From Pseudomonas segetis (lineage in GTDB: Bacteria; Pseudomonadota; Gammaproteobacteria; Pseudomonadales; Pseudomonadaceae), in assembly GCF_900188155.1 (NCBI RefSeq), contig NZ_FZOG01000001.1, forward strand, positions 767,104 through 831,103: 64,000 bases of DNA, given 5' to 3'. Shown piece by piece: positions 42,336 through 52,145 of the stretch. Position numbers and translations under genes: made by a program. How positions within the stretch are numbered: the stretch's first letter is position 1; every line of letters begins with the position of its first letter. The notes beneath the pieces are model-generated. The model saw only the letters and a program-made list of their open reading frames with translations. It had not been told where the DNA came from and did no database searches.

Positions 42336-42545
42336 TCAGAAGGCCCGGCTTTCAATCAACTGGTGTGATTGAATCATGCGCTGGACGTAGCGTTCTATCT
42401 GATGCTCGGCATCAACGCGGGTGAAGTAGGGGCCTTCAAGCGTGCCCTCGCGGGTCGAAAAGAAGTACTGACCGTTTACCGAACTGATGCGGTCACTGCG
42501 GTAGTGCACGTCAGGTCCGGGGTCTATGGCGCGCTGGCCTAGCAT
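42336..42545 (-). CDS. Small conserved protein, DUF6316-like
   Basis: 69-aa soluble protein. The central pattern YRSDRISSVNGQYFFSTREG then GPYFTRVDAE resembles small Pseudomonas proteins assigned to DUF6316; the match is from memory and moderate. No function known. ATG 42545 is followed by family-like sequence. It converges on the thiolase gene and shares its terminator. Upstream 42546-42749 holds no further feature I can support. Confidence 0.65.
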   Translation of the reverse strand: MLGQRAIDPGPDVHYRSDRISSVNGQYFFSTREGTLEGPYFTRVDAEHQIERYVQRMIQSHQLIESRAF

Positions 42546-42749
42546 GTATCTATCCTCGGTTAGGGAACCTCTGAAAACGACTGCGCAACTTTTCCGGAGG
42601 CTCTTTTAAGGGCATGGGTTTTATGAGTTTAATCGGCAATGGATAATTTGCCTTGCTGGGCGATAAGCGGTTGTTTTAATGGTGATTTATCTACAATTAG
42701 CGGTATTTTGGCGGCGGTTTTGTGACGTTTAAGACCCGCCTTGGCGAGA

Positions 42750-43370
42750 TTAGACTCGCGCGCCCAGGTTTTCAGCTTTGCGCAGCCAGTCCAGGCGCTG
42801 CTCCTCGGAAGCGGTGCGGATAGGGGCGAACTCGATGAGCCGGCCCGGCTTTATGCCACAGCTGTTGAGAATGGCACGGGTGTTTTGATGAAGGCCAGGC
42901 GCGCCATATTTCCACGGCATGTGCCACGACGGGGTATCCAGGGTGATCATGATATCGGCCGTGCGGCCGCTGAGCAGCTCGTCCCAGAGCAGTGAGTCCG
43001 CACGGTACTTGAAGGCAAAGCCCGGCATCAGCACCCGCTCGAAAAAGCCGCTCAGCAGAGCGGGTTGACTACCCCACCAAACCGGATAGATGACCAGCAA
43101 GTGTTCGGCCCAGTGGATTTGCCTTTGCGCTTCGAGCAGGTCCGGCTCGAGTTGCTGGGTGCTTTCATAGCCATTGCGCAGCACCGGGTCGAAGCTCAGC
43201 TCACCAAGGCGCAGCAGGCGAACAACATGGCCTTCGCCACGGGCGCCATGGGCATATGCATCGCTCAAGGCGTGGCACAGGCTGTTGCTTTTCGGCGTGC
43301 CAAGGATGATCAGGATGCGCTTGCCATCTCCCTCGTTGGGCGTGGCACCTCTTCTGGCCGGCTCAGTCAT
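42750..43370 (-). CDS. NAD(P)H dehydrogenase (quinone)-like flavodoxin-fold protein
   Basis: 206-aa Flavodoxin_2 family. [15 protein letters not shown] (about 20-34) is the FMN phosphate loop; [21 protein letters not shown] (read about 93-112) and the [12 protein letters not shown] segment are typical of MdaB/NQO-like FMN reductases. It probably performs two-electron reduction of quinones or related electrophiles in the cytoplasm. Its start overlaps the fumC stop by 8 bases, so it is the downstream partner in a fumC operon. Confidence 0.85.
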   Translation of the reverse strand: MTEPARRGATPNEGDGKRILIILGTPKSNSLCHALSDAYAHGARGEGHVVRLLRLGELSFDPVLRNGYESTQQLEPDLLEAQRQIHWAEHLLVIYPVWWGSQPALLSGFFERVLMPGFAFKYRADSLLWDELLSGRTADIMITLDTPSWHMPWKYGAPGLHQNTRAILNSCGIKPGRLIEFAPIRTASEEQRLDWLRKAENLGARV

Positions 43371-44772
43371 GTCGGGGTTCCAGCATGTTTTCGGGGCGAA
43401 CCCACTGGTCGAACTCCTCGGCGCTCAAATGGCCCAGCTCCACAGCGGCCTCACGTAAGGTGGTGCCGTCCTGATAGGCTTTTTTGGCAACTTCAGCAGC
43501 TTTGTCGTAGCCGATGTGTGGGTTCAGCGCGGTCACCAGCATCAGGCCATTGTCGAGGTGCTTGGCCATTTGCCTGGCATCGGGTTGCAGGCCCGAGATG
43601 CAATGCTGCTGGAAATTACGGCAACCATCGGCCAACAAGCGGATCGACTGCAAGATATTGTGGATGATCACCGGCTTGAACACGTTCAGTTGCAGGTGGC
43701 CCTGACTGGCGGCGTAGCTGATGGTGACATCATTGCCCAGCACCTGGCAGGCCAGCATTGACAGGGCTTCGCACTGCGTTGGATTGACCTTGCCCGGCAT
43801 GATCGAGCTGCCTGGCTCGTTGGCTGGCAGTTTCACTTCGGCGAAACCTGCGCGAGGGCCCGAGCCCAGCAGGCGCAGGTCGTTGGCGATTTTCATCAGG
43901 CACACAGCCAGGGTTTTCAGGGCGCCGGACATGCTGGTCAAGGGTTCGTGACCCGCCAAGGCGGCGAATTTATTGGGCGCGCTTGTCAGTGGCAAGCCAC
44001 TGAGCGCAGCCAGCTCCGCAGCGATTGCCTGGCTGAAGCCCGGTGGCGAGTTCAGGCCTGTGCCCACTGCCGTGCCGCCCTGGGCCAGCTCGCAGACCGC
44101 GGGCAGGGCAGCGCGAATCGCACGTTCAGCGTAATCCAACTGGGCGACATAGGCGGACAACTCCTGGCCAAAGGTGATTGGCGTGGCATCCATCATGTGG
44201 GTGCGGCCGGTCTTCACCAGCTTGGCGTGGCGTGCGGACTGTTCGGCAAGCCCACCCGACAGTTCGGCGATGGCTGGCAGCAGTTGCTGGGTCACCGCCC
44301 GGGCGGTGGCAATGTGCATGGCGGTGGGGAAACTGTCGTTGGAGCTTTGTGCGCGATTGACATGGTCGTTCGGGTGAACCGGGCTTTTGCCACCGCGTTC
44401 GCCACCTGCCAGCTCATTAGCGCGCCCGGCAATCACTTCATTGACGTTCATGTTGCTTTGTGTGCCGCTACCGGTTTGCCAGACCACGAGGGGGAATTGG
44501 TCGTCGTGCTGGCCGGCGATGATTTCGTCGGCAGCTTGTTCGATAAGCCGGGCTATATCTTGTGGCAGGTCGCCAATGCGGTCATTGACCCGCGCGGCGG
44601 CTTTCTTGATCAGTGCCAGTTCGTGCAGCACTGCCAGCGGCATCCGCTCCTGGCCAATGGCAAAATTGATCAGTGAACGCTGGGTCTGGGCGCCCCAATA
44701 GGCATCTTCGGGTACTTCAATCGGGCCAATGCTGTCTGTTTCGGTCCGGCCAGGTTTGGTGTGGCTGCTCAT
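43363..44772 (-). CDS. fumC: Fumarate hydratase class II
   Basis: 469-aa fumarase/aspartase superfamily lyase converting fumarate to malate. The signature [16 protein letters not shown] (near 325-340) with the mobile catalytic Ser, [14 protein letters not shown] (near 103-116), and [14 protein letters not shown] (near 137) are in place. Heat-stable, iron-independent class. GGAGG stands 5 bases before ATG 44772. P. aeruginosa has a similar fumC near bolA and trhO, matching this neighbourhood. Confidence 0.96.
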   Translation of the reverse strand: MSSHTKPGRTETDSIGPIEVPEDAYWGAQTQRSLINFAIGQERMPLAVLHELALIKKAAARVNDRIGDLPQDIARLIEQAADEIIAGQHDDQFPLVVWQTGSGTQSNMNVNEVIAGRANELAGGERGGKSPVHPNDHVNRAQSSNDSFPTAMHIATARAVTQQLLPAIAELSGGLAEQSARHAKLVKTGRTHMMDATPITFGQELSAYVAQLDYAERAIRAALPAVCELAQGGTAVGTGLNSPPGFSQAIAAELAALSGLPLTSAPNKFAALAGHEPLTSMSGALKTLAVCLMKIANDLRLLGSGPRAGFAEVKLPANEPGSSIMPGKVNPTQCEALSMLACQVLGNDVTISYAASQGHLQLNVFKPVIIHNILQSIRLLADGCRNFQQHCISGLQPDARQMAKHLDNGLMLVTALNPHIGYDKAAEVAKKAYQDGTTLREAAVELGHLSAEEFDQWVRPENMLEPRHD

Positions 44773-44861
44773 GACATCCTCCAGTTAGCGTACTAGCCAG
44801 TTTAGGTTGCATTTAAGCGCAGCAGGTTCCCTGATCGTCCGATATTGGCAAGATTGTGGGT

Positions 44862-45872
44862 TTACCAGCGCGCATCGGTCGCCCCGAGCCAGCCAAGTGC
44901 GGCCTTGACCGGTACATGTTCGCCTTGCGGGCTGATCAGGTCGCCGTCGAAGTGGCCAAACCATTGCCGCGTATCTGCATAAAGCAGCCCAAGGTGCGGT
45001 GCGGCCTGGTGTAGCTGGCGCGGGGTGAACCTAAGGTTTACCCGCTGATCCGCATCCTTGATGCTCCAGTTCGCCAGCGGGCCGGACTTCATCGGTGTTA
45101 TCTCGACACTGTTTTCAAGTTGCTGCAACTCACCGCCAAACCACAGGGCGTTCTCAGAAAGGCCGCTGTAGTCGGTCCAGTCGGTGCCGAAATTGCCAGC
45201 AATGCCGCCGGGGGCAGCGAATGCCGCACGTTTCCAATGGCTGTTTAACGGCCAGACGCCACGTCCGAAATCCATTGCCGCGAAGCTTTGCCCAGGTATG
45301 CAGCTGTAGATACGTTCGCCCAGTTGCACGCGACCACTCAGAGGCAAGCCGAGCTGGCGACAGGTTGCGTGAAAGCGTTTTGGCCCCATGGGCGCGACCA
45401 GGTTGACTGACTCAAGGTGGGATGGCCGCTGGATATCCAGCAGGATTTCCAGCGGCTGGCTGCCTGCCTCGCTGGCGCTGAGGCTCAAGCAGGCGCGTCC
45501 GGGATATTCGCTGAGCTGGAATGACAGGTTGCGCTGGTTGAATGCATGGCTTTGCTGGGGATGGTCGGGGAGCTGGCAGCCGCGAGCGAGAATGCGCATC
45601 TGGCTGAAACTGGCCGACTGCCCGGTTTCAAGGTCAAGAAAATAGGCCGCGCCGTACCCCAGGTAATCAAGGTTGGCCTGGGTGACGGAGAGCATCCAGC
45701 CGGGTGTGGTGAAGCACCAGTGGTTCCAGCGTTTACGCCGACCTGCATGGCGTACAAGGCTGCAGTTGACCTGCGGACGGTTTGACCAGCCAATGGCATC
45801 GGGGTTGAGTGCGCCGTTGTGAAGGCACAAGTCTGTTTGGCGGGCAGCGGGAATGGTAATGGCACTGTTCAT
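44862..45872 (-). CDS. DUF2804 domain protein
   Basis: 336 aa from ATG 45872; the frame is open upstream to 46130 but the extra 86 residues look non-coding and overlap the divergent promoter region. The protein has many Trp and Tyr residues (KRWNHWCFTTPGW, ANLDYLGYGAAYFLDLE) and repeated beta-strand-like segments, consistent with the DUF2804 family, whose members show a lipocalin-like or beta-rich fold. No catalytic motif or signal peptide is apparent. Function unknown. It lies 89 bp upstream of fumC in the same direction. Confidence 0.75.
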   Translation of the reverse strand: MNSAITIPAARQTDLCLHNGALNPDAIGWSNRPQVNCSLVRHAGRRKRWNHWCFTTPGWMLSVTQANLDYLGYGAAYFLDLETGQSASFSQMRILARGCQLPDHPQQSHAFNQRNLSFQLSEYPGRACLSLSASEAGSQPLEILLDIQRPSHLESVNLVAPMGPKRFHATCRQLGLPLSGRVQLGERIYSCIPGQSFAAMDFGRGVWPLNSHWKRAAFAAPGGIAGNFGTDWTDYSGLSENALWFGGELQQLENSVEITPMKSGPLANWSIKDADQRVNLRFTPRQLHQAAPHLGLLYADTRQWFGHFDGDLISPQGEHVPVKAALGWLGATDARW

Positions 45873-46129
45873 CGTACACATCCGTGTGGGTGCAGCGCGA
45901 TCGCGCCACAATCCCGTAATAATAGAGTATTTATGCGGCCGAGAATGCCCTTGCATAGTGAACGGCTTCAAGTCATGGCAATCTGCTTTGAAGTGCTTCG
46001 TGATGGGGCGCACAAAGACCTGAACCTTGTGTTTGTTGTGGGCTGATTTTACAAATTGTTCAGTGCGGGGGCACAAAATCCCCCCAGCGGCTGTCAAACT
46101 CGATTCAAACCTATTGTCAGGAGTTGCCA

Positions 46130-46636
46130 ATGCCTCGTTTTCCGGTTCTATGCCTTGCTGCTGTGCTGTCGTGCGCCAGTGCCCAGGTGTTCGCAGATGC
46201 AGCCAGCCACGCAGCCGACGCTGAGCGTTTCTTGCAGTTGGCCCATGCCGACAAGCTAGCCGTGCCTGTCTACGCCCAGGTGCAACAGATGTTCGCCCAG
46301 CGTTTTGCGCAAAGCGGTGCAGGCGGTGAAAAAAAGGCGCTGCTTGAATCCTACCAAGCCAAGGCTAACGCGGTGCTCGACCAGTCGATCAGCTGGAGCA
46401 AGGTCAAGCCTGATCTGGTCAAGCTCTACACCAGCAACTTTACCGAGCAGGAACTCAAGGAACTGATCAAGTTCTATGAGTCTCCGGTCGGTGAGAAAGT
46501 GCTCAAGACCATGCCGCGCCTTACCGCGCAGTCGGCTGAATTGACCCAGGGCAAGCTCGAACCCGCGGTGCCCAAGGTCAATAAACTGCTGGAAGACATG
46601 ACCAAGGAGCTAGGCTCCAAAAAAGCCAAGTCCTGA
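46130..46636 (+). CDS. DUF2059 secreted protein
   Basis: 168-aa protein with a Sec signal peptide (hydrophobic LCLAAVLSCASA, likely cleavage after AQVFA near residue 21), so periplasmic. The DUF2059 core is about 90-145: YTSNFTEQELKELIKFYESPVGEKVL. Helical, Lys-rich C-terminus. Role unknown. CAGGAG at 46118-46123 selects ATG 46130 over the in-frame TTG 46124. It lies upstream of bolA, as in P. aeruginosa. Confidence 0.9.
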   Translation: MPRFPVLCLAAVLSCASAQVFADAASHAADAERFLQLAHADKLAVPVYAQVQQMFAQRFAQSGAGGEKKALLESYQAKANAVLDQSISWSKVKPDLVKLYTSNFTEQELKELIKFYESPVGEKVLKTMPRLTAQSAELTQGKLEPAVPKVNKLLEDMTKELGSKKAKS

Positions 46637-46680
46637 GGGTTTGGACCTGCGCTAGATCCAGGCGATTTTGCCGGATGCTG

Positions 46681-46740
46681 AAAAATGACTTTGGCTTGAG
46701 CTTTACACTTCGTAAACTCACTGCCGGAGTCATTTTTTTT
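46681..46740 (+). terminator. Long structured hairpin with T8 tail
   Basis: AAAAATGACT (46681-46690) pairs with AGTCATTTTT (46728-46737); TT-GGC then pairs with GCC-GG including two G-U pairs; TGAG (46697-46700) pairs with CTCA (46717-46720); TTTAC (46702-46706) pairs with GTAAA (46712-46716) around ACTTC. Eight T end it. Nearly all 60 bases are paired, more than a standard terminator needs. Confidence 0.75.
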
Positions 46741-46796
46741 GCGCTGCAATCAAGTCAGCATGCGCTAAGTGTCGCAACGGTATTTTGGAGTTGAAG

Positions 46797-47102
46797 ATGA
46801 CCAAGCAAGCACAGCTTGAGACTGCACTGGCAAGCCTGCAGCCCGAGCATCTGCAAGTGCTGGATGAAAGCCACATGCACAGCCGTGGCCTGGAGACGCA
46901 CTACAAGGCGATTATTGTCAGTGAGCAGTTTCAGGGGCTGAACGCCGTTAAGCGGCATCAGAAAGTCTACGCCAGCCTGGGTGACCTGATGGGCCAGATC
47001 CATGCCTTGGCGTTGCACACCTACACCGCGCAAGAGTGGGCCAAGAATGCCAGCGCACCAGCTTCGCCAAGCTGCTTGGGTGGCAGTAAGCACGACCACT
47101 AG
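46797..47102 (+). CDS. bolA: BolA family protein
   Basis: 101-aa BolA. The conserved DESHMHSRGLETHYKAIIVS (about 24-43) and FQGLNAVKRHQKVYASLG (about 46-63) with the helix-turn-helix-like KRHQxVY motif are present. BolA proteins work with monothiol glutaredoxins on [2Fe-2S] trafficking and affect morphology and stress responses. GGAG at 46787-46790 sets ATG 46797. The C-terminal His-rich KHDH tail is a minor oddity. Confidence 0.92.
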   Translation: MTKQAQLETALASLQPEHLQVLDESHMHSRGLETHYKAIIVSEQFQGLNAVKRHQKVYASLGDLMGQIHALALHTYTAQEWAKNASAPASPSCLGGSKHDH

Positions 47103-47226
47103 AGCGTCTCCCATCATTTAGCGCTGTAGATATTGCCAAGGCTTGGGCCTTCTTTGACCGTTTCGGTCTCGGAGTGATGGCCGACAAGCTGCGCCCACGG
47201 CCATAAAAACGTTAAACTATGCCCCG

Positions 47227-47244
47227 CACCGGCCTTGGCCGGTG
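47227..47244. promoter_or_regulatory. Perfect palindrome upstream of trhO
   Basis: CACCGGCC-TT-GGCCGGTG, a perfect 8-bp inverted repeat with a 2-base centre, 61 bp before the trhO start. It could be a weak hairpin in the leader or an operator. Confidence 0.35.
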
Positions 47245-47304
47245 TTGTTGTTCATTAACCACCAGTCCGCCCTTTACGTGGGCGACTACTGAGGAAGTAA
47301 AAGC

Positions 47305-48243
47305 ATGACCGACAAAATTGTCGTTGCAGCCTTGTACAAGTTCGTCTCCCTGCCGGATTTCCATGAACTGCGTGAGCCCTTGCTCAACACCCTGATTGAA
47401 AACGGGGTCAAGGGCACCTTGTTGCTGGCCGAAGAGGGTATCAACGGTACTGTTTCCGGCAGCCGCGAAGGCATTGATGGTCTTTTCGCATGGTTTGCAC
47501 TGGACCCGCGCCTGGCCGATGTCGATCACAAGGAGTCCTATTGCGATGAGCAGCCCTTCTATCGCACCAAGGTCAAGCTGAAGAAGGAAATCGTCACCCT
47601 TGGCGTTGAAGGCGTTGATCCGAACAAGCAGGTTGGCACTTATGTCGAGCCTAAAGACTGGAATGCGCTGATTGCCGATCCAGAGGTGCTGCTGATTGAT
47701 ACTCGTAACGATTACGAGGTTTCGATTGGCACATTCGAGGGGGCCATCGACCCCAAGACCAAGACCTTTCGCGAATTTCCCGAGTACATCAAGGCCAACT
47801 TCGATCCGGCCAAGCACAAGAAAGTCGCGATGTTCTGTACCGGCGGTATTCGCTGCGAAAAAGCCTCGAGCTATATGCTCAATCAAGGCTTCGAGGAGGT
47901 CTATCACCTGCAGGGCGGGATTCTCAAATACCTTGAGCAAGTGCCGCAGGAAGAGTCGAGCTGGAAGGGCGATTGCTTCGTGTTCGACAACCGGGTCACT
48001 GTTCGGCACGACCTGACAGAAGGCGAATACGATCAGTGCCACGCGTGCCGTACGCCGATTTCGGCAACCGATCGCGAGTCAGAGTTTTTCACCCCAGGCG
48101 TGAGCTGCCCGTATTGCTGGGACTCATTGCCAGAGAAAACCCGCGCCGGTGCCCGCGAGCGACAAAAGCAGATTGAATTGGCCAGGCAGCGCAATATGCC
48201 GCACCCCCTTGGCTTCAATCCACGATCAAAAAAACAAGGCTAA
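47305..48243 (+). CDS. trhO: tRNA uridine(34) hydroxylase TrhO (YceA)
   Basis: 312-aa rhodanese-containing protein that oxygenates U34 to ho5U34 in tRNA. The N-terminal acylphosphatase-like UPF0176 domain has [10 protein letters not shown] (41-50). The rhodanese domain (about 120-220) has the active-site loop [11 protein letters not shown] with Cys178 and a second Cys184. The C-terminal zinc-like CHACRTPI and CPYCWDSL cysteine pairs follow. GAGGAAG just upstream of ATG 47305 is a good ribosome binding site. Confidence 0.94.
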   Translation: MTDKIVVAALYKFVSLPDFHELREPLLNTLIENGVKGTLLLAEEGINGTVSGSREGIDGLFAWFALDPRLADVDHKESYCDEQPFYRTKVKLKKEIVTLGVEGVDPNKQVGTYVEPKDWNALIADPEVLLIDTRNDYEVSIGTFEGAIDPKTKTFREFPEYIKANFDPAKHKKVAMFCTGGIRCEKASSYMLNQGFEEVYHLQGGILKYLEQVPQEESSWKGDCFVFDNRVTVRHDLTEGEYDQCHACRTPISATDRESEFFTPGVSCPYCWDSLPEKTRAGARERQKQIELARQRNMPHPLGFNPRSKKQG

Positions 48244-48246
48244 GCC

Positions 48247-48882
48247 ATGCAAACTCGCCTGCTGTATGTGATGGACCCGATGTGCTCCTGGTGCTGGGGC
48301 TTTGCCCCGGTGTTTCAGTCCCTCGCGGAGCAGGCTCAGGCCCAGGGTGTTGAACTGCACCTGATTGCCGGTGGTTTGCGTACAGGCAATGGCGCGGCGC
48401 TGGATAACAGCACACGTAACTACATTCTTGAACACTGGCGGGCCGTCGCCGATGCGACCGGCCAGCCGTTCAGCTTTGATGGTGCCTTGCCCGATGGCTT
48501 TGTTTACAACACCGAGCCTGCCTGCAGGGCTTTGGTGACGGCGCGCAGCCTTGATCCGCAAAGCACCTGGCCGCTGGTCAAGCTGATCCAGCAGGCGTTC
48601 TATGCCGAAGGTCGCGATGTGACTCAGGCCAGTGTGCTGGTTGAGCTTGCCGAAGAGGCTGGCCTGCCGCGTATCGTCTTTGCCGAGGCCTTCGACAGTG
48701 TCGAACAGCAAGCGGCCACGGCTGATGACTTCACCTGGGTCCAGGATTTGGGAATCGCGGGTTTCCCAACCCTGCTGGCCGAGCGTGATGGGCAGCTTGC
48801 ATTAGTGACTAATGGCTATCAGCCGCTCGACAGCTTGTCGCCCTTGTTGGCACGTTGGCTAGAGCGCGCTGCCAATGCGTGA
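48247..48882 (+). CDS. DsbA-family thioredoxin-fold protein
   Basis: 211 aa, thioredoxin fold with helical insertion (DSBA/FrnE-like). MDPMCSWCWGF carries the CxxC pair at Cys13/Cys16. The cis-Pro region is GIAGFPTLL near residue 175. No signal peptide, so it is probably cytoplasmic and may act as a disulfide reductase/isomerase. It starts 3 bases after trhO, and its end overlaps the ABC transporter start by 8 bases, making trhO-dsbA-ABC an operon. Confidence 0.88.
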   Translation: MQTRLLYVMDPMCSWCWGFAPVFQSLAEQAQAQGVELHLIAGGLRTGNGAALDNSTRNYILEHWRAVADATGQPFSFDGALPDGFVYNTEPACRALVTARSLDPQSTWPLVKLIQQAFYAEGRDVTQASVLVELAEEAGLPRIVFAEAFDSVEQQAATADDFTWVQDLGIAGFPTLLAERDGQLALVTNGYQPLDSLSPLLARWLERAANA

Positions 48883-50653
48883 CCGGTTGAGCTGGTCGGA
48901 AATTCGCCGGCTGGCCTTGAGGCATCGTAAAGCGTTGATCCTGGCCAATGCCGTGGCTGTGTTGGCGACACTTTGCAGTGTGCCTATTCCGTTGTTATTG
49001 CCCTTGCTGGTCGATGAGGTCCTGCTCAAGCAGGGTGATTCGGCGTTGCAGGTCATGAACAATTTTCTTCCCGTTGCCTGGCAAACCGCAGTTGGCTACA
49101 TCGCCCTGATGTTGGCGCTGACCTTTTTGTTGCGCGCCAGTGCCCTGGTTTTCAACGTGCTGCAGGCGCGCTTGTTTGCACGGCTGTCGAAAGACATCGT
49201 GTACCGGATTCGCATACGCCTGATCGAACGGCTCAAGCGCATATCCCTCGCAGAATACGAAAGCCTGGGCAGCGGTACCGTGACGACGCACCTGGTCACC
49301 GACCTCGACACCCTGGATAAATTCGTCGGCGAAACCCTCAGCCGTTTTTTGGTGGCGGTCCTGACGCTGGCAGGAACCTCGGCGATATTGCTGTGGATGC
49401 ACTGGCAGCTCGCCTTGTTGATTTTGCTGTTCAATCCGCTGGTCATCTATGCCACGGTGCAACTGGGCAAGCGGGTCAAGCACTTGAAGAAGCTCGAAAA
49501 CGACAGCACTTCGCGCTTCACCCAGGCATTGACCGAAACCCTGGATGCAATCCAGGAGATTCGCGCTGGCAATCGCCAAGGTTTTTTTCTCGGCAGGCTG
49601 GGCGTGCGCGCACAAGAGGTGCGCAATTTTGCCGTTGCCTCACAGTGGAAAAGCGATGCTTCAAGCCGTGCCAGTGGTTTGCTCTTCCAGTTTGGCATCG
49701 ACGTGTTCCGGGCGGCGGCCATGCTCACCGTGCTGTTTTCCGACCTGTCGATCGGGCAGATGCTCGCGGTGTTCAGCTACCTGTGGTTCATGATTGGCCC
49801 GGTCGAGCAACTGCTTAGCCTGCAATACGCCTTTTATGCGGCAGGTGGCGCGTTGTCACGGATCAACGAGCTGCTGGCGCGCGCCGATGAGCCGCAATAC
49901 AGCGGCGCCTGCGATCCTTTTAGCGGGCGCCAGACCCTTGGCATCGAGATCGACAAGCTGACGTTTTCCTACCAGGACGAGCCGGTGCTCGACCAGCTCG
50001 ACCTGCGCATTGCGCCGGGCGAGAAAGTTGCCATTGTCGGCGCCAGCGGTGGCGGCAAAAGTACCTTGGTGCAGCTGTTGCTGGGGCTGTACAGCGCGCA
50101 AAGTGGTTCGATTCGCTACGGCGGTGCAAGCCTGCAAGACATAGGTCTTGAGCGAGTGCGGGAAAATGTGGCGGTGGTCTTGCAGCACCCGGCATTGTTC
50201 AATGACACGGTGCGCGCCAACCTGTGCATGGGCCGTGAGCGCAGTGAGGATGAATGCTGGCACGCACTGGAAATCGCCCAGTTGGCGTCTACGATCCGGC
50301 AACTACCTAAGGGGCTCGACAGTATTGTTGGCCGTTCCGGGGTGCGTTTATCGGGCGGTCAGCGCCAGCGCCTGGCCATTGCCCGCATGGTGTTGGCAGA
50401 GCCAAAGGTGGTGATTCTCGATGAGGCAACTTCTGCCTTGGATGCCGCCACCGAGTACGCCTTGCATAAAGCCATGAGTAATTTCCTGGTCGGGCGCACG
50501 ACATTGATCATCGCGCACCGGTTGTCCGCGGTGAAGCAGGCAGATCGTGTCCTGGTTTTTGATGGTGGGCGCATCGCCGAGGATGGCGATCATCATCAGT
50601 TGATCGCCGATGGTGGTCTTTATGCCCGCCTGTATGGGCATTTGCAGCAGTAG
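48875..50653 (+). CDS. ABC exporter, fused permease/ATPase (MsbA-like)
   Basis: 592-aa half-transporter. Six TM helices in the N-terminal type 1 exporter domain (about 20-310), then an ATPase domain with Walker A GASGGGKST (near 391-399), signature LSGGQRQR (near 494) and Walker B VVILDEATSALD (near 514-525), and a H-loop IIAHRLS. Homodimeric export of a lipid or hydrophobic compound is expected; the substrate is unknown and it need not be the essential lipid A flippase. Start ATG 48875 overlaps the DsbA-like gene. Confidence 0.92.
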   Translation: MRDRLSWSEIRRLALRHRKALILANAVAVLATLCSVPIPLLLPLLVDEVLLKQGDSALQVMNNFLPVAWQTAVGYIALMLALTFLLRASALVFNVLQARLFARLSKDIVYRIRIRLIERLKRISLAEYESLGSGTVTTHLVTDLDTLDKFVGETLSRFLVAVLTLAGTSAILLWMHWQLALLILLFNPLVIYATVQLGKRVKHLKKLENDSTSRFTQALTETLDAIQEIRAGNRQGFFLGRLGVRAQEVRNFAVASQWKSDASSRASGLLFQFGIDVFRAAAMLTVLFSDLSIGQMLAVFSYLWFMIGPVEQLLSLQYAFYAAGGALSRINELLARADEPQYSGACDPFSGRQTLGIEIDKLTFSYQDEPVLDQLDLRIAPGEKVAIVGASGGGKSTLVQLLLGLYSAQSGSIRYGGASLQDIGLERVRENVAVVLQHPALFNDTVRANLCMGRERSEDECWHALEIAQLASTIRQLPKGLDSIVGRSGVRLSGGQRQRLAIARMVLAEPKVVILDEATSALDAATEYALHKAMSNFLVGRTTLIIAHRLSAVKQADRVLVFDGGRIAEDGDHHQLIADGGLYARLYGHLQQ

Positions 50654-50790
50654 TCTAGGATTAGGCAGGCAGCATTTAGCCGTGGGTCAGTCGGCGTAAT
50701 AAATGCGCAAGATCAACGTCGAATGAGGCGTCGTCTTATCAAACTCGGGCTGAGTACGGAGTGGCCCAGGCACACACAAGGGATAGCTAA

Positions 50791-52023
50791 ATGAATCGAG
50801 TCAAAGTCGAGTTTACTGGCAGTCAGGGGCAGCAACTGGCAGGTTTGCTGGAGTTGCCCAATAGCCTGCAACCGGTCAAGTACTACGCGCTTTTTGCCCA
50901 TTGCTTTACCTGTGGCAAGGATATTGCCGCCGCGTCGCGGATCAGCCGTGAGCTGGCTGACCAGGGCATTGCCGTGCTGCGTTTCGACTTCACCGGGCTT
51001 GGCAATAGTGACGGTGATTTTGCCAATACCAATTTCACCTCCAATGTCGAAGACCTGGTTGCCGCCGCTAAAATGCTCGAGGCCGAGTATGCCGCGCCGA
51101 AGTTGATTATCGGCCACAGCCTTGGTGGCGCCGCAGTACTTTCGGCGGTCGATAAAATTCCGTCATTGCAAGCCGTTGCAACCATTGCCGCACCTTCGAC
51201 AGCGCATCATGTGCAGCACTTGTTCAGCAGTTCCAAAGCCGAGATCGAAGCGCAGGGACAGGCTCGGGTCAAACTTGGCATGCGTGAGTTTTCGATCAAG
51301 AAGCAGCTCATCGAAGACCTGGATCAATACACCGACTTGCAGCACATCACGCGGCTGCGTCGACCGTTGATCGTCTTTCACTCCCCAATCGATAGCATTG
51401 TTCCTGTGGATGAGGCGGCGAAGATCTTTACTGCGGCCAAGCACCCTAAAAGCTATGTGTCGCTGGATCAGGCCGATCACCTGTTGAGCAAGAAAGAAGA
51501 TGCGCGCTATGTGGCCAAGACCCTTGCCGCCTGGGCCGAGCGTTATGTCGAGGTGCCAGCAGCAGAACCCGTCGCCGCAGATCTTGAAGAAGGCCATGTG
51601 TTGGTGACTGAGCTGGACAAGCAGTTCCTGCGCGGTCTTTATACCAACGCCCACCAGTTTGTATCCGACGAGCCGAAAAGTGTCGGTGGAACCCATCTGG
51701 GTCCCACGCCTTATGCATTGTTGTTGATGAGCCTGGGGGCTTGCACCTCAATGACCATCCGCATGTATGCCACGCGCAAGGGAATTCCACTTGAAGATAT
51801 CGACGTTCGCCTGGTTCATGAGCGTATCCATGCCCAGGATTGCAGCGAGTGTGAAGGGCGAGAGGGCAAGATTGAGCGAATCCAGCGTTTTATCAGCTTC
51901 AAGGGCGACCAGCTGACCGAGGAGCAGATCCAAAGCATGCTCAAGATTGCCGATCGCTGCCCGGTACATAAAACCCTTGAATCCGACCCAGTGATCACCA
52001 CTGAACTGGAGCGCACCAAATAG
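50791..52023 (+). CDS. Bifunctional alpha/beta hydrolase / OsmC family protein
   Basis: 410-aa fusion. The N-terminal alpha/beta hydrolase (about 1-250) has the nucleophile elbow GHSLGGAAV (about 109-117), HSPIDSIVP and an ADHLL His. The C-terminal OsmC domain (about 270-405) has the peroxidatic pair in LGACTSMT and DRCPVHKTLE. OsmC proteins reduce organic hydroperoxides with thiols; the hydrolase half may cleave an ester peroxide or lipid, which is inference. AGGG at 50780-50783 precedes ATG 50791. A terminator follows at 52038-52069. Confidence 0.92.
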   Translation: MNRVKVEFTGSQGQQLAGLLELPNSLQPVKYYALFAHCFTCGKDIAAASRISRELADQGIAVLRFDFTGLGNSDGDFANTNFTSNVEDLVAAAKMLEAEYAAPKLIIGHSLGGAAVLSAVDKIPSLQAVATIAAPSTAHHVQHLFSSSKAEIEAQGQARVKLGMREFSIKKQLIEDLDQYTDLQHITRLRRPLIVFHSPIDSIVPVDEAAKIFTAAKHPKSYVSLDQADHLLSKKEDARYVAKTLAAWAERYVEVPAAEPVAADLEEGHVLVTELDKQFLRGLYTNAHQFVSDEPKSVGGTHLGPTPYALLLMSLGACTSMTIRMYATRKGIPLEDIDVRLVHERIHAQDCSECEGREGKIERIQRFISFKGDQLTEEQIQSMLKIADRCPVHKTLESDPVITTELERTK

Positions 52024-52037
52024 GCTGGTGCCGCACA

Positions 52038-52069
52038 AGCAAAAAACCACCTGCGGGTGGTTTTTTGCT
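52038..52069 (+). terminator. Rho-independent terminator after the OsmC fusion gene
   Basis: AGCAAAAAACCACC (52038-52051), TGCG loop, GGTGGTTTTTTGCT (52056-52069), with the T-run built into the stem. Confidence 0.93.
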
Positions 52070-52127
52070 ATCTGGGGTTTGCCAGGCGTTAGCTTGCGCG
52101 CTGCAATGGCAGCTTATTGAACCGCCT

Positions 52128-52145
52128 TGTAACGATAAGTTTACG
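52128..52145 (+). promoter_or_regulatory. PhhR/TyrR-type box upstream of hpd
   Basis: TGTAAC-GATAAG-TTTACG matches the TGTAAA-N6-TTTACA consensus of TyrR/PhhR at 10 of 12 positions and keeps the dyad symmetry. It stands about 190 bp before the hpd start in a 314-bp gap. PhhR activates aromatic amino acid catabolism genes in Pseudomonas putida. The remaining gap (52146-52320) shows no other motif I can name. Confidence 0.6.

Noticed and set aside
42546-42749. Possible small RNA or gene in this gap
   Set aside because: No hairpin with T-run, no frame with a ribosome binding site; it is simply the upstream region of the small DUF6316-like gene.
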